In this document: positions 9,594-17,422 of the stretch, piece after piece | How positions within the stretch are numbered: position 1 is the stretch's first letter | How the letters are laid out: each line of letters starts with the position of its first letter | Assembly: GCA_039989855.1 (NCBI GenBank) | Contig: JBDXGZ010000017.1 | Span: forward strand, 90,660 to 154,659 | DNA length: 64,000 nt | Direction: 5' to 3' | DNA from: CALFVT01 sp039989855 | Lineage (GTDB): Bacteria; Pseudomonadota; Alphaproteobacteria; Caulobacterales; Maricaulaceae | Position numbers and translations under genes: made by a program | The notes under the pieces: model-generated | Seen by the model: the letters and a program-made list of their open reading frames with translations, nothing else | Told to the model about the DNA's origin: nothing | Databases searched by the model: none

Positions 9594-10417
9594 GCCCGAT
9601 TAAACCTTCCCTGCGGGGAGCGGGAAACTGGACGCGTGCGCAATTAAGAGCCGCGAGCTATTCGCGCAAAGCGATGAAACGTTTAGTTTTATCTATTGTG
9701 CTGATCTTATCCGCCTTGATTTATGTAGCTCTTTGGATGGGAGGACACCTCCCTACCGTAAAAAGCAATATTAACAGTTTTACGCAAAACCGCCTTATGT
9801 CTATGGGCTTTGTTGTTAAAGATATAGATGTTGTTGGGGAAGGACGAATTAGAGAACGTGATGTTCGTGCTGTTTTAGGTGTTCATGAAGGTCAATATTT
9901 CTTCGAGGCTGACCTGAAAGGGGCGCAAGAGCGTATTAAAGGTCTGAACTGGGTTGATACGGTCGTGGTTCGCCGTCTTTGGCCGAACAGGATTGTTGTT
10001 GAAATCATAGAACGAGATGTTTTTGCCGTCCTGCAGCATAATCAACAGCTTTCTCTTATTGATGCGTCAGGGGCTATCATTGAAGATGCTGTTCTTAATA
10101 ATTTTACACAGCTCCCGCATTTTATAGGCGAGAATATTGGAGCTGAAGGCCGCGTGCTTTTAGCTGAGCTGTCTCAATACCCTGTCCTTTCGCAGCGCTT
10201 CACAACCTTTCGGCGTGTCGGTGAGCGCCGCTGGGACCTCATTGATACGGATGCGAATATGGTCGTGAAACTCCCTGTCGGCGATATTAAGCCGTCGCTG
10301 AATTATTTAACGCGCTATCATCAAGAGACACAGTGGCTTGATCGTCAAATTTCAATTATTGATATGCGCGTTGCAGGGCGAATATCTGTCCGACCTTTGG
10401 AAAAGACGCAGAGTTAG
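9557..10417 (+). CDS. ftsQ: Cell division protein FtsQ
   Basis: A 286-residue bitopic membrane protein of the divisome. A basic cytoplasmic N-terminus of about 40 residues is followed by one membrane helix (LVLSIVLILSALIYVALWMG), then a periplasmic POTRA domain that starts around the VKDIDVVGEGRIRERDVRAV stretch, then the FtsQ beta domain (WVDTVVVRRLWPNRIVVEI). FtsQ links FtsL/FtsB to the rest of the divisome. The chosen ATG has GAGG six bases upstream and overlaps ddl by 37 bases. ftsA follows after 5 bases. Confidence 0.93.
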   Translation: MAETKRGQYQRVSPIKPSLRGAGNWTRAQLRAASYSRKAMKRLVLSIVLILSALIYVALWMGGHLPTVKSNINSFTQNRLMSMGFVVKDIDVVGEGRIRERDVRAVLGVHEGQYFFEADLKGAQERIKGLNWVDTVVVRRLWPNRIVVEIIERDVFAVLQHNQQLSLIDASGAIIEDAVLNNFTQLPHFIGENIGAEGRVLLAELSQYPVLSQRFTTFRRVGERRWDLIDTDANMVVKLPVGDIKPSLNYLTRYHQETQWLDRQISIIDMRVAGRISVRPLEKTQS

Positions 10418-10422
10418 TCTCC

Positions 10423-11697
10423 ATGTTTTCTATTTTTGGCCCCCCCTCAGATGAAAGAGATATTCGTGCAGTACTCGATATTGGCACGTCTAAGGCTGTG
10501 TGCTTGATCGGATGTAAAGAACCCGGATTAGGGGTGCGAATTTTAGGATCAGGCCAAGCGCCGATTGACGGGGTTAAGGCGGGGGCTGTTATTGACCTTG
10601 AGCGCGCTGAGCAGGGCATATCCAATGCCGTGAGGCGAGCGGAAAGAATGTCTGGTGTTGCTGTTCGTTCCGTGTCTGTGAATGTATCCAGCCGGTCTTT
10701 AAGTTCACATCAGATGGAAGTTGAGACGGCTTTTGCTAGCGGCGCAGTTGCGGAACGTAATTTGCGGCGACTGAAACAGGAATCCCTTGCCAAGCAAGCG
10801 GGGCCAGAAACGGTCATTCTTCACGCTATCCCCTTAGATTGGAAAGTCGACGAAGAGCGCGGCATTAAAGACCCAATGGGTATGTATGGATCAAAATTGA
10901 GCGTTCATATGCACTTTGTGAAGGCCGATATTGGGCCATTACGAAACCTCGCGCACTGTATAGAGCGCAGTCATGTTCAAATTGGCGCGGCCCATGCAGC
11001 CCCACTGGCTGCGGCGGAAGCTGTCCTTACGGATGATGAAAAAGATCTGGGCGCAACGGTGATTGATTTAGGCGCTGGCGTTACGTCATATGCCATATAC
11101 AGGCGCAACCAACTCTTGCATCTGGGCGCGATAGGGCGCGGAGGAAACAATATAACGCAAGATTTAGCGATTGGTTTATCGACACCGCTAGAGGCAGCTG
11201 AACGTATCAAACGAATTTATGGGTCTGCTCTTTTTGGTCTGGACGATAATCAGCTCATTCCTTGCCCTCCCATTGGGGCGCAAGATCAATTAGCGCATCA
11301 TTTGAAGGCCTTTGTCGCCGAAATTGTCCGTGCGCAGCTTGAGCTTATTTTGTCAAAGATTATGGCGCAAATAGAAGAGAGCGGTTTTGAGGCTTATATG
11401 GGCAGAAAAATTGTCCTCACAGGCGGGGGAGCCCTTTTGACAGGAGTTGCAGAATTTGCGACGGGAACCTTTAATATGCCGGTTCGTATTGGACGTGCAC
11501 ATAGTGTTTTAGGGCTGGAAGAGATTCAGAGTGAGCCTGATTTTGCTGTGGCATCTGGATTGATGAAGCTTGATTTCCTAGATCGTGATGAAGCTATTGT
11601 TGGTCCACCAGACTTATCAGGACGTCAATTTCGCACTCGCCGCTATGCTGGAGGGGGCTTAGGGCAGTTCTGGCAGTGGTTACGTGATAATTTTTGA
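10423..11697 (+). CDS. ftsA: Cell division protein FtsA
   Basis: A 424-residue actin-like ATPase that tethers FtsZ to the membrane. Visible motifs: phosphate-1 loop VLDIGTSKAVCLIG near the N-terminus, the 1C/SHS2 region after about residue 90, phosphate-2 VIDLGAGVTSYAIY, adenosine motif KIVLTGGGALLTGV, and a C-terminal amphipathic tail (LGQFWQWLRDNF) that would bind membrane. It follows ftsQ by 5 bases. The next gene, ftsZ, is separated by 86 bases containing CtrA- and GANTC-type sites, so ftsZ probably also has its own promoter. Confidence 0.97.
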   Translation: MFSIFGPPSDERDIRAVLDIGTSKAVCLIGCKEPGLGVRILGSGQAPIDGVKAGAVIDLERAEQGISNAVRRAERMSGVAVRSVSVNVSSRSLSSHQMEVETAFASGAVAERNLRRLKQESLAKQAGPETVILHAIPLDWKVDEERGIKDPMGMYGSKLSVHMHFVKADIGPLRNLAHCIERSHVQIGAAHAAPLAAAEAVLTDDEKDLGATVIDLGAGVTSYAIYRRNQLLHLGAIGRGGNNITQDLAIGLSTPLEAAERIKRIYGSALFGLDDNQLIPCPPIGAQDQLAHHLKAFVAEIVRAQLELILSKIMAQIEESGFEAYMGRKIVLTGGGALLTGVAEFATGTFNMPVRIGRAHSVLGLEEIQSEPDFAVASGLMKLDFLDRDEAIVGPPDLSGRQFRTRRYAGGGLGQFWQWLRDNF

Positions 11698-11713
11698 TTA
11701 ATTCTGAGTAGAG

Positions 11714-11763
11714 TTAACGCGACATTAACTGAAATCACACAGATTGTTAATTATAATTTTAAC
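11714..11763 (+). promoter_or_regulatory. CtrA-type binding site(s) in the ftsA-ftsZ gap
   Basis: Bases 11714-11729 read TTAACGCGACATTAAC, an exact match to the alphaproteobacterial CtrA full-site consensus TTAA-N7-TTAAC. A second, imperfect copy lies at 11747-11763, where TTAA and TTAAC are separated by 8 rather than 7 bases. In Caulobacter CtrA represses ftsZ transcription in swarmer cells, so a similar cell-cycle control of ftsZ is the natural inference. The first site is directly visible; function is inferred from consensus and position. Confidence 0.75.
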
Positions 11764-11772
11764 GGTAGAGTT

Positions 11773-11777
11773 GAGTC
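11773..11777. promoter_or_regulatory. GANTC (CcrM-type) methylation site just before ftsZ
   Basis: GAGTC at 11773-11777 fits GANTC, the target of the CcrM adenine methyltransferase, and lies 6 bases before the ftsZ start. In Caulobacter, methylation of GANTC near the ftsZ promoter influences transcription. Here the site is so close to the start codon that it would be downstream of most promoters, so a chance occurrence is possible. Confidence 0.35.
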
Positions 11778-11783
11778 CAGTCC

Positions 11784-13271
11784 ATGAGTATCAATATTTC
11801 CCTTCCGAAGTCTGTAGAATTAAAGCCTCGTATCGTCGTCATTGGTGTTGGTGGGGCTGGCGGTAACGCTGTGAATAATATGATTGCATCAGGACTTGAT
11901 GGGGTTGAATTCATTGTCGCGAATACGGACGCGCAAGCCCTAGAGATGTCGAGTGCTTCGAAACGTGTTCAAATGGGAACAAGTATTACCCAAGGATTAG
12001 GCGCAGGAATGCGTCCTGATCTTGGTGAAGATTCCGCTGAAGAAAGCCTTGCCGAAATCATGGAGCACCTTGAAGGTACGCATATGTTATTTGTGGCCGC
12101 AGGTATGGGCGGCGGAACGGGTACTGGTGCTGCGCCTGTGATTGCACAAGCGGCTCGTGAAAGAGGTATTTTGACGGTTGCTATTGTAACGAAGCCGTTT
12201 GAGTTTGAAGGGTCACGCCGCATGAAGCTTGCCAATGAAGGCGTTGAGAAGCTTTATAATTCTGTTGATACGCTCATTACGATTCCTAATCAGAACCTTT
12301 TCCGCGTTGCCACAGACCAAACAACTATGTCGAGTGCTTTTGCCTTAGCCGACGAAGTTTTACATTCGGGTGTTAAAGGAGTCACAGATTTGATGGTTGT
12401 TCCGGGGCTGATAAATCTTGATTTTAACGATGTTCGGACTGTGATGGACGAAATGGGTAAAGCCATGATGGGTACGGGTGAGGCGACAGGTGATAACCGC
12501 GCCGTTGATGCTGCTGAAGGCGCTATTTCGAACCCTCTTCTTGATGATGTGTCGCTTAGAGGGGCAAAAGGCGTCCTGATTAATATTACAGGTGGCCAAG
12601 ACCTTACGCTTTATGAAGTGCACGAAGCCGCAACGCTCATTCGGTCACAAGTTGACGAAGATGCCAATATAATTGTTGGGTCAGCACTGGACCCTGACCT
12701 GGATGGAATTATTAGAGTTTCGGTCGTTGCTACAGGTGTTGAAGCCGGTGCGCAGCAGGCTCCCTTACGACCGACACCGAATTATGTGTCACGCCCTGTG
12801 GTTGAGACTGCCGAGTCCGCTCAGCCGTCTCACAAGGCTGCCCCTCAAGTAACGATACCTGCTGTTGAGGAAGATGTTTTGACGTCTTCTGAGTTAGGGG
12901 CAACGATATCAGGAGAACGGTCTCCGTCAGCGCAAATCCCTCCAATGCCTGCAGCCGAATTTGTTCAACCTTTACCTTTATCTTCACCGCCAATGAAACA
13001 GCCTGCTGCACAACCAGTTGTTCAAAAAACTCCCGTTGCATCTCAACCTGCGGCGATTGCCCCAACTCCAAGGTCAACACATGACGTGCAGAAAGTTATC
13101 AAACGTCCTTTTGGTGAGTTCTTTCGTAAGAAGAAATCGGTTTCCATTGCACGTGAGTATCAGCCACGCCCTGAGCAACAAATAAAGACTGAAAACACGG
13201 GTGATTTGTTTGGAGCTGGTGTTGACGACGAACTTGAGATTCCAGCCTTTTTACTAAAAGCTCGCTCCTAA
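11784..13271 (+). CDS. ftsZ: Cell division GTPase FtsZ
   Basis: A 495-residue tubulin homologue that forms the Z ring. GTP-binding motifs are intact: VIGVGGAGGNAVNNM near the N-terminus, the tubulin signature GGGTGTGAAPV, NTDAQAL, and the T7 synergy loop NLDFNDVRTVM. After about residue 320 comes a long low-complexity linker rich in Pro, Ala and Gln, then a C-terminal peptide ending EIPAFLLKARS, the docking site for FtsA and other partners. It is longer than E. coli FtsZ (383 residues) because of this linker, as usual in alphaproteobacteria. No clear Shine-Dalgarno is visible. A terminator follows. Confidence 0.98.
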   Translation: MSINISLPKSVELKPRIVVIGVGGAGGNAVNNMIASGLDGVEFIVANTDAQALEMSSASKRVQMGTSITQGLGAGMRPDLGEDSAEESLAEIMEHLEGTHMLFVAAGMGGGTGTGAAPVIAQAARERGILTVAIVTKPFEFEGSRRMKLANEGVEKLYNSVDTLITIPNQNLFRVATDQTTMSSAFALADEVLHSGVKGVTDLMVVPGLINLDFNDVRTVMDEMGKAMMGTGEATGDNRAVDAAEGAISNPLLDDVSLRGAKGVLINITGGQDLTLYEVHEAATLIRSQVDEDANIIVGSALDPDLDGIIRVSVVATGVEAGAQQAPLRPTPNYVSRPVVETAESAQPSHKAAPQVTIPAVEEDVLTSSELGATISGERSPSAQIPPMPAAEFVQPLPLSSPPMKQPAAQPVVQKTPVASQPAAIAPTPRSTHDVQKVIKRPFGEFFRKKKSVSIAREYQPRPEQQIKTENTGDLFGAGVDDELEIPAFLLKARS

Positions 13272-13358
13272 GGCGAGTTGATTAAGGTGAAATCACCAAG
13301 CTAACTGCTATTTAATCCAAAATACTGTAAAAAGTAACAAACAGTAACATAACGTAAG

Positions 13359-13384
13359 GCGGTTCGGCTTGAGCCGCTTTTTTT
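13359..13384 (+). terminator. Rho-independent terminator after ftsZ
   Basis: A 7-bp stem (GCGGTTC at 13359-13365 pairing with GAGCCGC at 13371-13377, one G-T pair), loop GGCTT, directly followed by seven T. It lies between ftsZ and lpxC, only 20 bases before the lpxC start, so it should end most dcw transcription; lpxC must be expressed by read-through or from a promoter at or before the hairpin. Confidence 0.85.
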
Positions 13385-13403
13385 ATTGCTCCATAAGGCT
13401 TTT

Positions 13404-14315
13404 ATGTTTTTAGTGAAACGACAATCAACGTTAAAGTCAGTTGCCGTGTTCGCTGGGGTTGAATTGCATGGGGGCAATCACACACGTATTGTGCTGCGCC
13501 CTGCACCAGTGGGGACAGGTATCTGCTTTATACGTACGGACGTCACAGATCGTGATAATCGCATATTCGTGCGACCAGATGCTGTTCAGAAAGTTGTAAA
13601 CTGTTCAACGATTGGCAATGCTGCGAATGTTTGTGTCTCTACTGTAGAGCATCTTTTAGCTGCTTTAGCCGCGGTTGGTGTTGATAATCTTTACATCGAT
13701 ATTGATGGTGATGAGCTTCCAGCTCTAGACGGTAGTAGTGAGCCGTTCTTAACCTTGATTGAGAAGGTTGGGATTGAGAAACAGTCGGCGCCACGACGCT
13801 ATATTGAAATCTTAAAGACCGTATCGGTTACACGGGGGGACAGTCGTGCAACAATAGAGCCTCATGATCGGTTAATATTAGACGTCACGATTGATTTTGA
13901 TGATGCTGCTATCGGTGAGCAATCATTAGTTATTGAGCCTGACGTACGCGCGTTCAGGGATAGGCTTGCGTCGGCGCGCACCTTTGCGCGTAAGCATGAA
14001 GTTGCAGCTTTACAACAAGCCGGACTGTCGAAGGGTGGGTCTCTTGATAATGCAGTCATCGTTGACGGCGATAAGGTTCTTAACCCGGGGGGATTGCGAT
14101 TTGCTGATGAATTTGTCCGCCACAAAGCCTTAGACTTATTGGGTGATCTTTATATGGCAGGGCCTATTTTAGGGCGCGTTACAACCTATAAAGGTGGTCA
14201 CGGCCTTAATCATGATCTATTAATGGCGTTAACGGCTGACCCAGAGGCGTGGCGCTTTACGACATTGAATGAAGACACTCAGACGCAATTGATTGATAGA
14301 CGGATTTCAGCCTAA
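13404..14315 (+). CDS. lpxC: UDP-3-O-acyl-N-acetylglucosamine deacetylase LpxC
   Basis: A 303-residue zinc-dependent deacetylase catalysing the committed step of lipid A synthesis. Motifs include GVELHGGNHTRIVLRPA, STVEHLLAAL (first zinc His and catalytic Glu), LPALDGSSEPF, and FVRHKALDLLGDLYMAG containing the remaining zinc ligands, then KGGHGLNHDLLMAL. The frame is open from a TTG at 13386, but the ATG at 13404 with AAGG upstream gives the usual LpxC length and is preferred. It lies directly after the post-ftsZ terminator. The bamD-recN-ligA genes that follow lpxC in some alphaproteobacteria are absent here. Confidence 0.95.
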   Translation: MFLVKRQSTLKSVAVFAGVELHGGNHTRIVLRPAPVGTGICFIRTDVTDRDNRIFVRPDAVQKVVNCSTIGNAANVCVSTVEHLLAALAAVGVDNLYIDIDGDELPALDGSSEPFLTLIEKVGIEKQSAPRRYIEILKTVSVTRGDSRATIEPHDRLILDVTIDFDDAAIGEQSLVIEPDVRAFRDRLASARTFARKHEVAALQQAGLSKGGSLDNAVIVDGDKVLNPGGLRFADEFVRHKALDLLGDLYMAGPILGRVTTYKGGHGLNHDLLMALTADPEAWRFTTLNEDTQTQLIDRRISA

Positions 14316-14373
14316 GCTGCATCCTGATTAATGCTGCCTTTTCATTTTGAATTTATCTGATACAACACGTTCA

Positions 14374-14514
14374 ATGAAGACGCCTAAATCTAAATCTGAA
14401 ATTTCTGAACGCGACGCGCGGCTCGCAGAGCAATTGCGGGAAAATTTACGACGTCGTAAAGCCGTAAAGCGTAAACATGCGTTTGCGGATAAAAAGACAG
14501 ATAAGAGCGATTGA
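14374..14514 (+). CDS. Small conserved basic protein upstream of murA (46 aa)
   Basis: A 46-codon frame, ATG at 14374 to TGA at 14514, encoding a highly charged, basic product with the central stretch LAEQLRENLRRRKAVKRK. Short proteins with an LR-x-NLRRRK-like core directly before murA are common in alphaproteobacteria, as far as can be recalled; they carry no assigned function. The strong predicted helix, absence of cysteines and lack of any membrane segment suggest a cytoplasmic, possibly nucleic-acid-binding peptide. No convincing Shine-Dalgarno is visible. The gene sits alone between lpxC and murA; the remaining bases of that gap show no other feature. Confidence 0.6.
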   Translation: MKTPKSKSEISERDARLAEQLRENLRRRKAVKRKHAFADKKTDKSD

Positions 14515-14597
14515 AATTGCCATAATTGCGTCTTATTTTCATCAAAGATATCCGGCACGAATCATGGTCGAATTTCAACAATTATTAGGTGTGAAAT

Positions 14598-15866
14598 ATG
14601 GACCGTATTGTTATTGAGGGTGGAACCCCGTTAGAGGGCGAAATCAAGATTAGCGGAGCTAAGAACTCTGCGATTAAATTGATGGCCGTTAGCTTGCTGA
14701 CGGACGAGCCTATCTTACTTTTGAATATGCCGCGATTGCGCGATACGCGCTTTATGGGCCAATTACTGGCTCACATGGGTGTGGAGGTCGAAGAAGGCCC
14801 CGGCGCGAAGATGCGACTTCATGCCAAAAAACTGACCAATTTGACCGCGCCGTATGATCTTGTGCGTAAAATGCGGGCCACATTTAATGTTTTAGGGCCA
14901 ACGCTCGCACGGGAAGGGCAGGCGAAAGTCTCCCTGCCGGGGGGGTGCGCTATTGGTGCTCGTCCTGTCGATTTACACTTAAAGGCACTAGAAGCCCTTG
15001 GCGCTGAAATTGTTTTGAACGAAGGCTATGTGGAAGCGAAAGCTAAGAAGGGGTTGATAGGGGCCGAGATTACATTTCCTTTCATCAGTGTGGGCGCGAC
15101 AGAACATGCTATGTTGGCGGCTGTTTTAGCGAAAGGTGAAACAACACTTTCAAATTCTGCTAGAGAACCTGAGATTGTAGATCTCGCTAATTGTTTGAAC
15201 GCGATGGGCGCTCGGATTACAGGAGCAGGACGATCTGTTATTCATATTCAAGGTGTCTCTAAACTCTCGGGTGTTACCCATTCAGTTGTACCTGACCGTA
15301 TTGAGGCGGGAACTTACGCCCTTGCCGCCGCGACAGCAGGTGGCCGTGTAAGGCTTGTGGACATTCGGTCAGATCATCTTGGCTCCCTTTGGCCATTGAT
15401 TGCGCAGGCCGGGGCAAAAGTTGAGCTAGACCAAACTAGTGTTGTGATTGAACGCGACCCATCACAGCCTATTGCGCCTGTTGATATGGACACACAAGCC
15501 TATCCAGGCTTTCCTACTGATCTGCAAGCCCAGTTTATGACTTTCATGACGCGCGCGAATGGCGTGTCGCTCATAAGAGAAAATATATTTGAGAATCGGT
15601 TTATGCATTGCCCTGAACTTAGCCGTATGGGGGCAAACATTACGGTACGCGGCCGCGAAGCCATTGTTCGCGGTGTTCCGAGCTTGACGGGAGCTCCTGT
15701 GATGGCGACGGATTTGCGAGCGTCTGCATCATTAATTGCGGCAGGCCTTGTGGCAAAAGGAGAAACACGCGTTGGACGCGTTTATCACCTTGACCGCGGC
15801 TTTGAACATATAGAGATTAAGCTTGGAAATTGCGGAGCTAAAATCCGTCGTGAACCCGACATTTAG
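14598..15866 (+). CDS. murA: UDP-N-acetylglucosamine 1-carboxyvinyltransferase MurA
   Basis: A 422-residue cytoplasmic enzyme transferring enolpyruvate from PEP to UDP-GlcNAc, the first committed step of peptidoglycan synthesis and the fosfomycin target. The N-terminal KISGAKNSAIKLMA with Lys22, the active-site loop LPGGCAIGARPVDLH with Cys117 (so fosfomycin-sensitive type), and PGFPTDLQAQFM are clear. Its product feeds MurB and MurC encoded earlier in the window. It is followed after 27 bases by the DUF2948 gene, an arrangement conserved in many alphaproteobacteria. Confidence 0.97.
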   Translation: MDRIVIEGGTPLEGEIKISGAKNSAIKLMAVSLLTDEPILLLNMPRLRDTRFMGQLLAHMGVEVEEGPGAKMRLHAKKLTNLTAPYDLVRKMRATFNVLGPTLAREGQAKVSLPGGCAIGARPVDLHLKALEALGAEIVLNEGYVEAKAKKGLIGAEITFPFISVGATEHAMLAAVLAKGETTLSNSAREPEIVDLANCLNAMGARITGAGRSVIHIQGVSKLSGVTHSVVPDRIEAGTYALAAATAGGRVRLVDIRSDHLGSLWPLIAQAGAKVELDQTSVVIERDPSQPIAPVDMDTQAYPGFPTDLQAQFMTFMTRANGVSLIRENIFENRFMHCPELSRMGANITVRGREAIVRGVPSLTGAPVMATDLRASASLIAAGLVAKGETRVGRVYHLDRGFEHIEIKLGNCGAKIRREPDI

Positions 15867-15893
15867 CGCTGAATTAAAACTTAGGAAACGTCT

Positions 15894-16325
15894 ATGACTG
15901 CTCTAAAATTGCTAGCCAAAGACTCGGATGATCTTGGGATCGTTGCTGCTGCCCTGCAAGATTCAATCTTACGTATCGCCGATATCTCTTATAATAAAAC
16001 CTCGCGTAGCCTATCTCTTAGATTATGGCGTTACCGCAATGAGGGGATAGAACAAGAGCGTGTTTTAACGGCTTTACGCTTTGATGATATCATGGACGTT
16101 AAGGTGCGTGACATTGAGCGCTCTGACCCGGAAGCTTTGCTTGTATTTTTAGATGCGAAATTTACCAAAGGGAAAGTGGCCCCTGGTGGAGAGATTTTAC
16201 TCCAATTTGCTGGCGGTGGAGAGTTGCAATTGTCTGTAGAGGCGATTGAAGTTATACTTTCCGATGTATCCGAGCCTAAAAAAACGGATAAAGTACCAAT
16301 TCATCCGGAATTTTCTGATGACTGA
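15894..16325 (+). CDS. DUF2948 family protein
   Basis: A 143-residue soluble protein recognised as DUF2948 by its opening ALKLLAKDSDDLGIVAAALQD, the SLRLWRYR segment and the C-terminal LSVEAIEVILSDVSEP. It has no known function, no signal peptide and no membrane segment. In alphaproteobacteria it typically follows murA and precedes hisD and UPF0262; here hisD is missing and the UPF0262 gene overlaps its 3' end by 8 bases, implying tight co-expression with murA and its neighbours. Confidence 0.85.
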   Translation: MTALKLLAKDSDDLGIVAAALQDSILRIADISYNKTSRSLSLRLWRYRNEGIEQERVLTALRFDDIMDVKVRDIERSDPEALLVFLDAKFTKGKVAPGGEILLQFAGGGELQLSVEAIEVILSDVSEPKKTDKVPIHPEFSDD

Positions 16326-16833
16326 GATAGACAGATCTGAAACCTATTTTCAAGATGGTGATCATTACATTGCCGAGCTGAATATTGATCCAGATAGTTT
16401 GCCTGCGACAAGTCCAGAAATGCAACATGAGCGCCGTGTTGCAATATTTGACCTTCTTGAAGACAATGGTTTTCGCCCACTTGAGAGTGAGATTGGCCCT
16501 TATGTTGTTGATTTGAAGCTGCAAGGGTCAAATAAATTAGTTTTCAAAATATCACGGAGTAATGGAACACATCGTGCAGATGTGACCCTATCTTTGACGC
16601 CTTTTAGACGGATTATAAAAGATTATTTTATGATCTGTGAAAGCTATCATAATGCTATTAGGACAGCCACCTCGGCGCAAATTGAAGCCATTGATATGGG
16701 GCGGCGGGGGCTTCATAATGAAGGGTCAAGGCTCTTAACTGATTGTATGCGAAATCAGTTGGAAATGGATTTTAAGACGTCACGTCGTTTTTTCACTTTA
16801 ATTTGTGCTTTACATAGACGGGCTCCTACATGA
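16318..16833 (+). CDS. UPF0262 family protein
   Basis: A 171-residue protein of the uncharacterised UPF0262 family. Recognisable stretches are the beginning ETYFQDGDHYIAELNID, the ERRVAIFDLLEDNGF block and SLTPFRRIIKDYFMICESYH. The frame is open 24 codons further upstream, but the ATG at 16318 matches the family start and overlaps the DUF2948 stop (ATGACTGA). The product looks soluble. It overlaps the next gene by four bases (ATGA). Function is unknown; conserved linkage with DUF2948 and a phosphatase-like gene suggests a shared role. Confidence 0.85.
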   Translation: MTEIDRSETYFQDGDHYIAELNIDPDSLPATSPEMQHERRVAIFDLLEDNGFRPLESEIGPYVVDLKLQGSNKLVFKISRSNGTHRADVTLSLTPFRRIIKDYFMICESYHNAIRTATSAQIEAIDMGRRGLHNEGSRLLTDCMRNQLEMDFKTSRRFFTLICALHRRAPT

Positions 16834-17270
16834 ACACATCAGATTTGCCTTCATCAATATTATTTGTGTGCTACTTAAACTCTATTCGCTCGCCAATGGC
16901 TGAAGGTCTCATGAAGCGCCTTGGTGGGGACCGCGTTTATGTTAGGTCTTGCGGCGAATCAAAAGGCGATCTTGATAGTCTTATGGTTGCGGTCATGAAG
17001 GAAAAGGGCATTGATATGTCGGGCCATGATCCTCAAACCCTCACAGATATTCAAGATGGGTCTTTTGATATGGTCATTGCTTTTACGGAAAATGCGGCAG
17101 CCTCAGTAAAGGCCGTATTTGAAGGGCAGGATGTTGAGGTCTTAACATGGCGCACACCTGACCCTACGGCAGGTGCCCTCGACGTCCGCACCATGATGAA
17201 TAATTACCGCGCGGTTCGCGATCAATTAGAGGCACGGTTGAAACGACATTTTCGTCTGGAGTCATTGTAG
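16830..17270 (+). CDS. Low-molecular-weight protein-tyrosine-phosphatase-like / arsenate reductase-like protein
   Basis: A 146-residue protein of the LMW-PTP fold. The phosphate-binding loop C-x5-R is visible near the N-terminus as CYLNSIRSP, and the general-acid region is TPDPTAGALD towards the C-terminus. The loop lacks the glycine usual in true LMW-PTPs (C-x-G-N-x-C-R-S), so phosphatase or arsenate reductase activity should not be assumed. It is the last gene of the murA-DUF2948-UPF0262 series, overlapping UPF0262 by four bases. Genes of this type next to UPF0262 are common in alphaproteobacteria. Confidence 0.8.
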   Translation: MNTSDLPSSILFVCYLNSIRSPMAEGLMKRLGGDRVYVRSCGESKGDLDSLMVAVMKEKGIDMSGHDPQTLTDIQDGSFDMVIAFTENAAASVKAVFEGQDVEVLTWRTPDPTAGALDVRTMMNNYRAVRDQLEARLKRHFRLESL

Positions 17271-17422
17271 GTAAAAGCCCTGCATTTACGACTTAAATTT
17301 GGGTTGTTTTAGAATCTTATTCCAAAAATCGTGACTAACTCTGTATAGTTTGTGAGTGGATAGTCATGTAAGACCCTCGTCTATAAGACTGCATTAGGTC
17401 AACAACTTCATGGATGAATATT

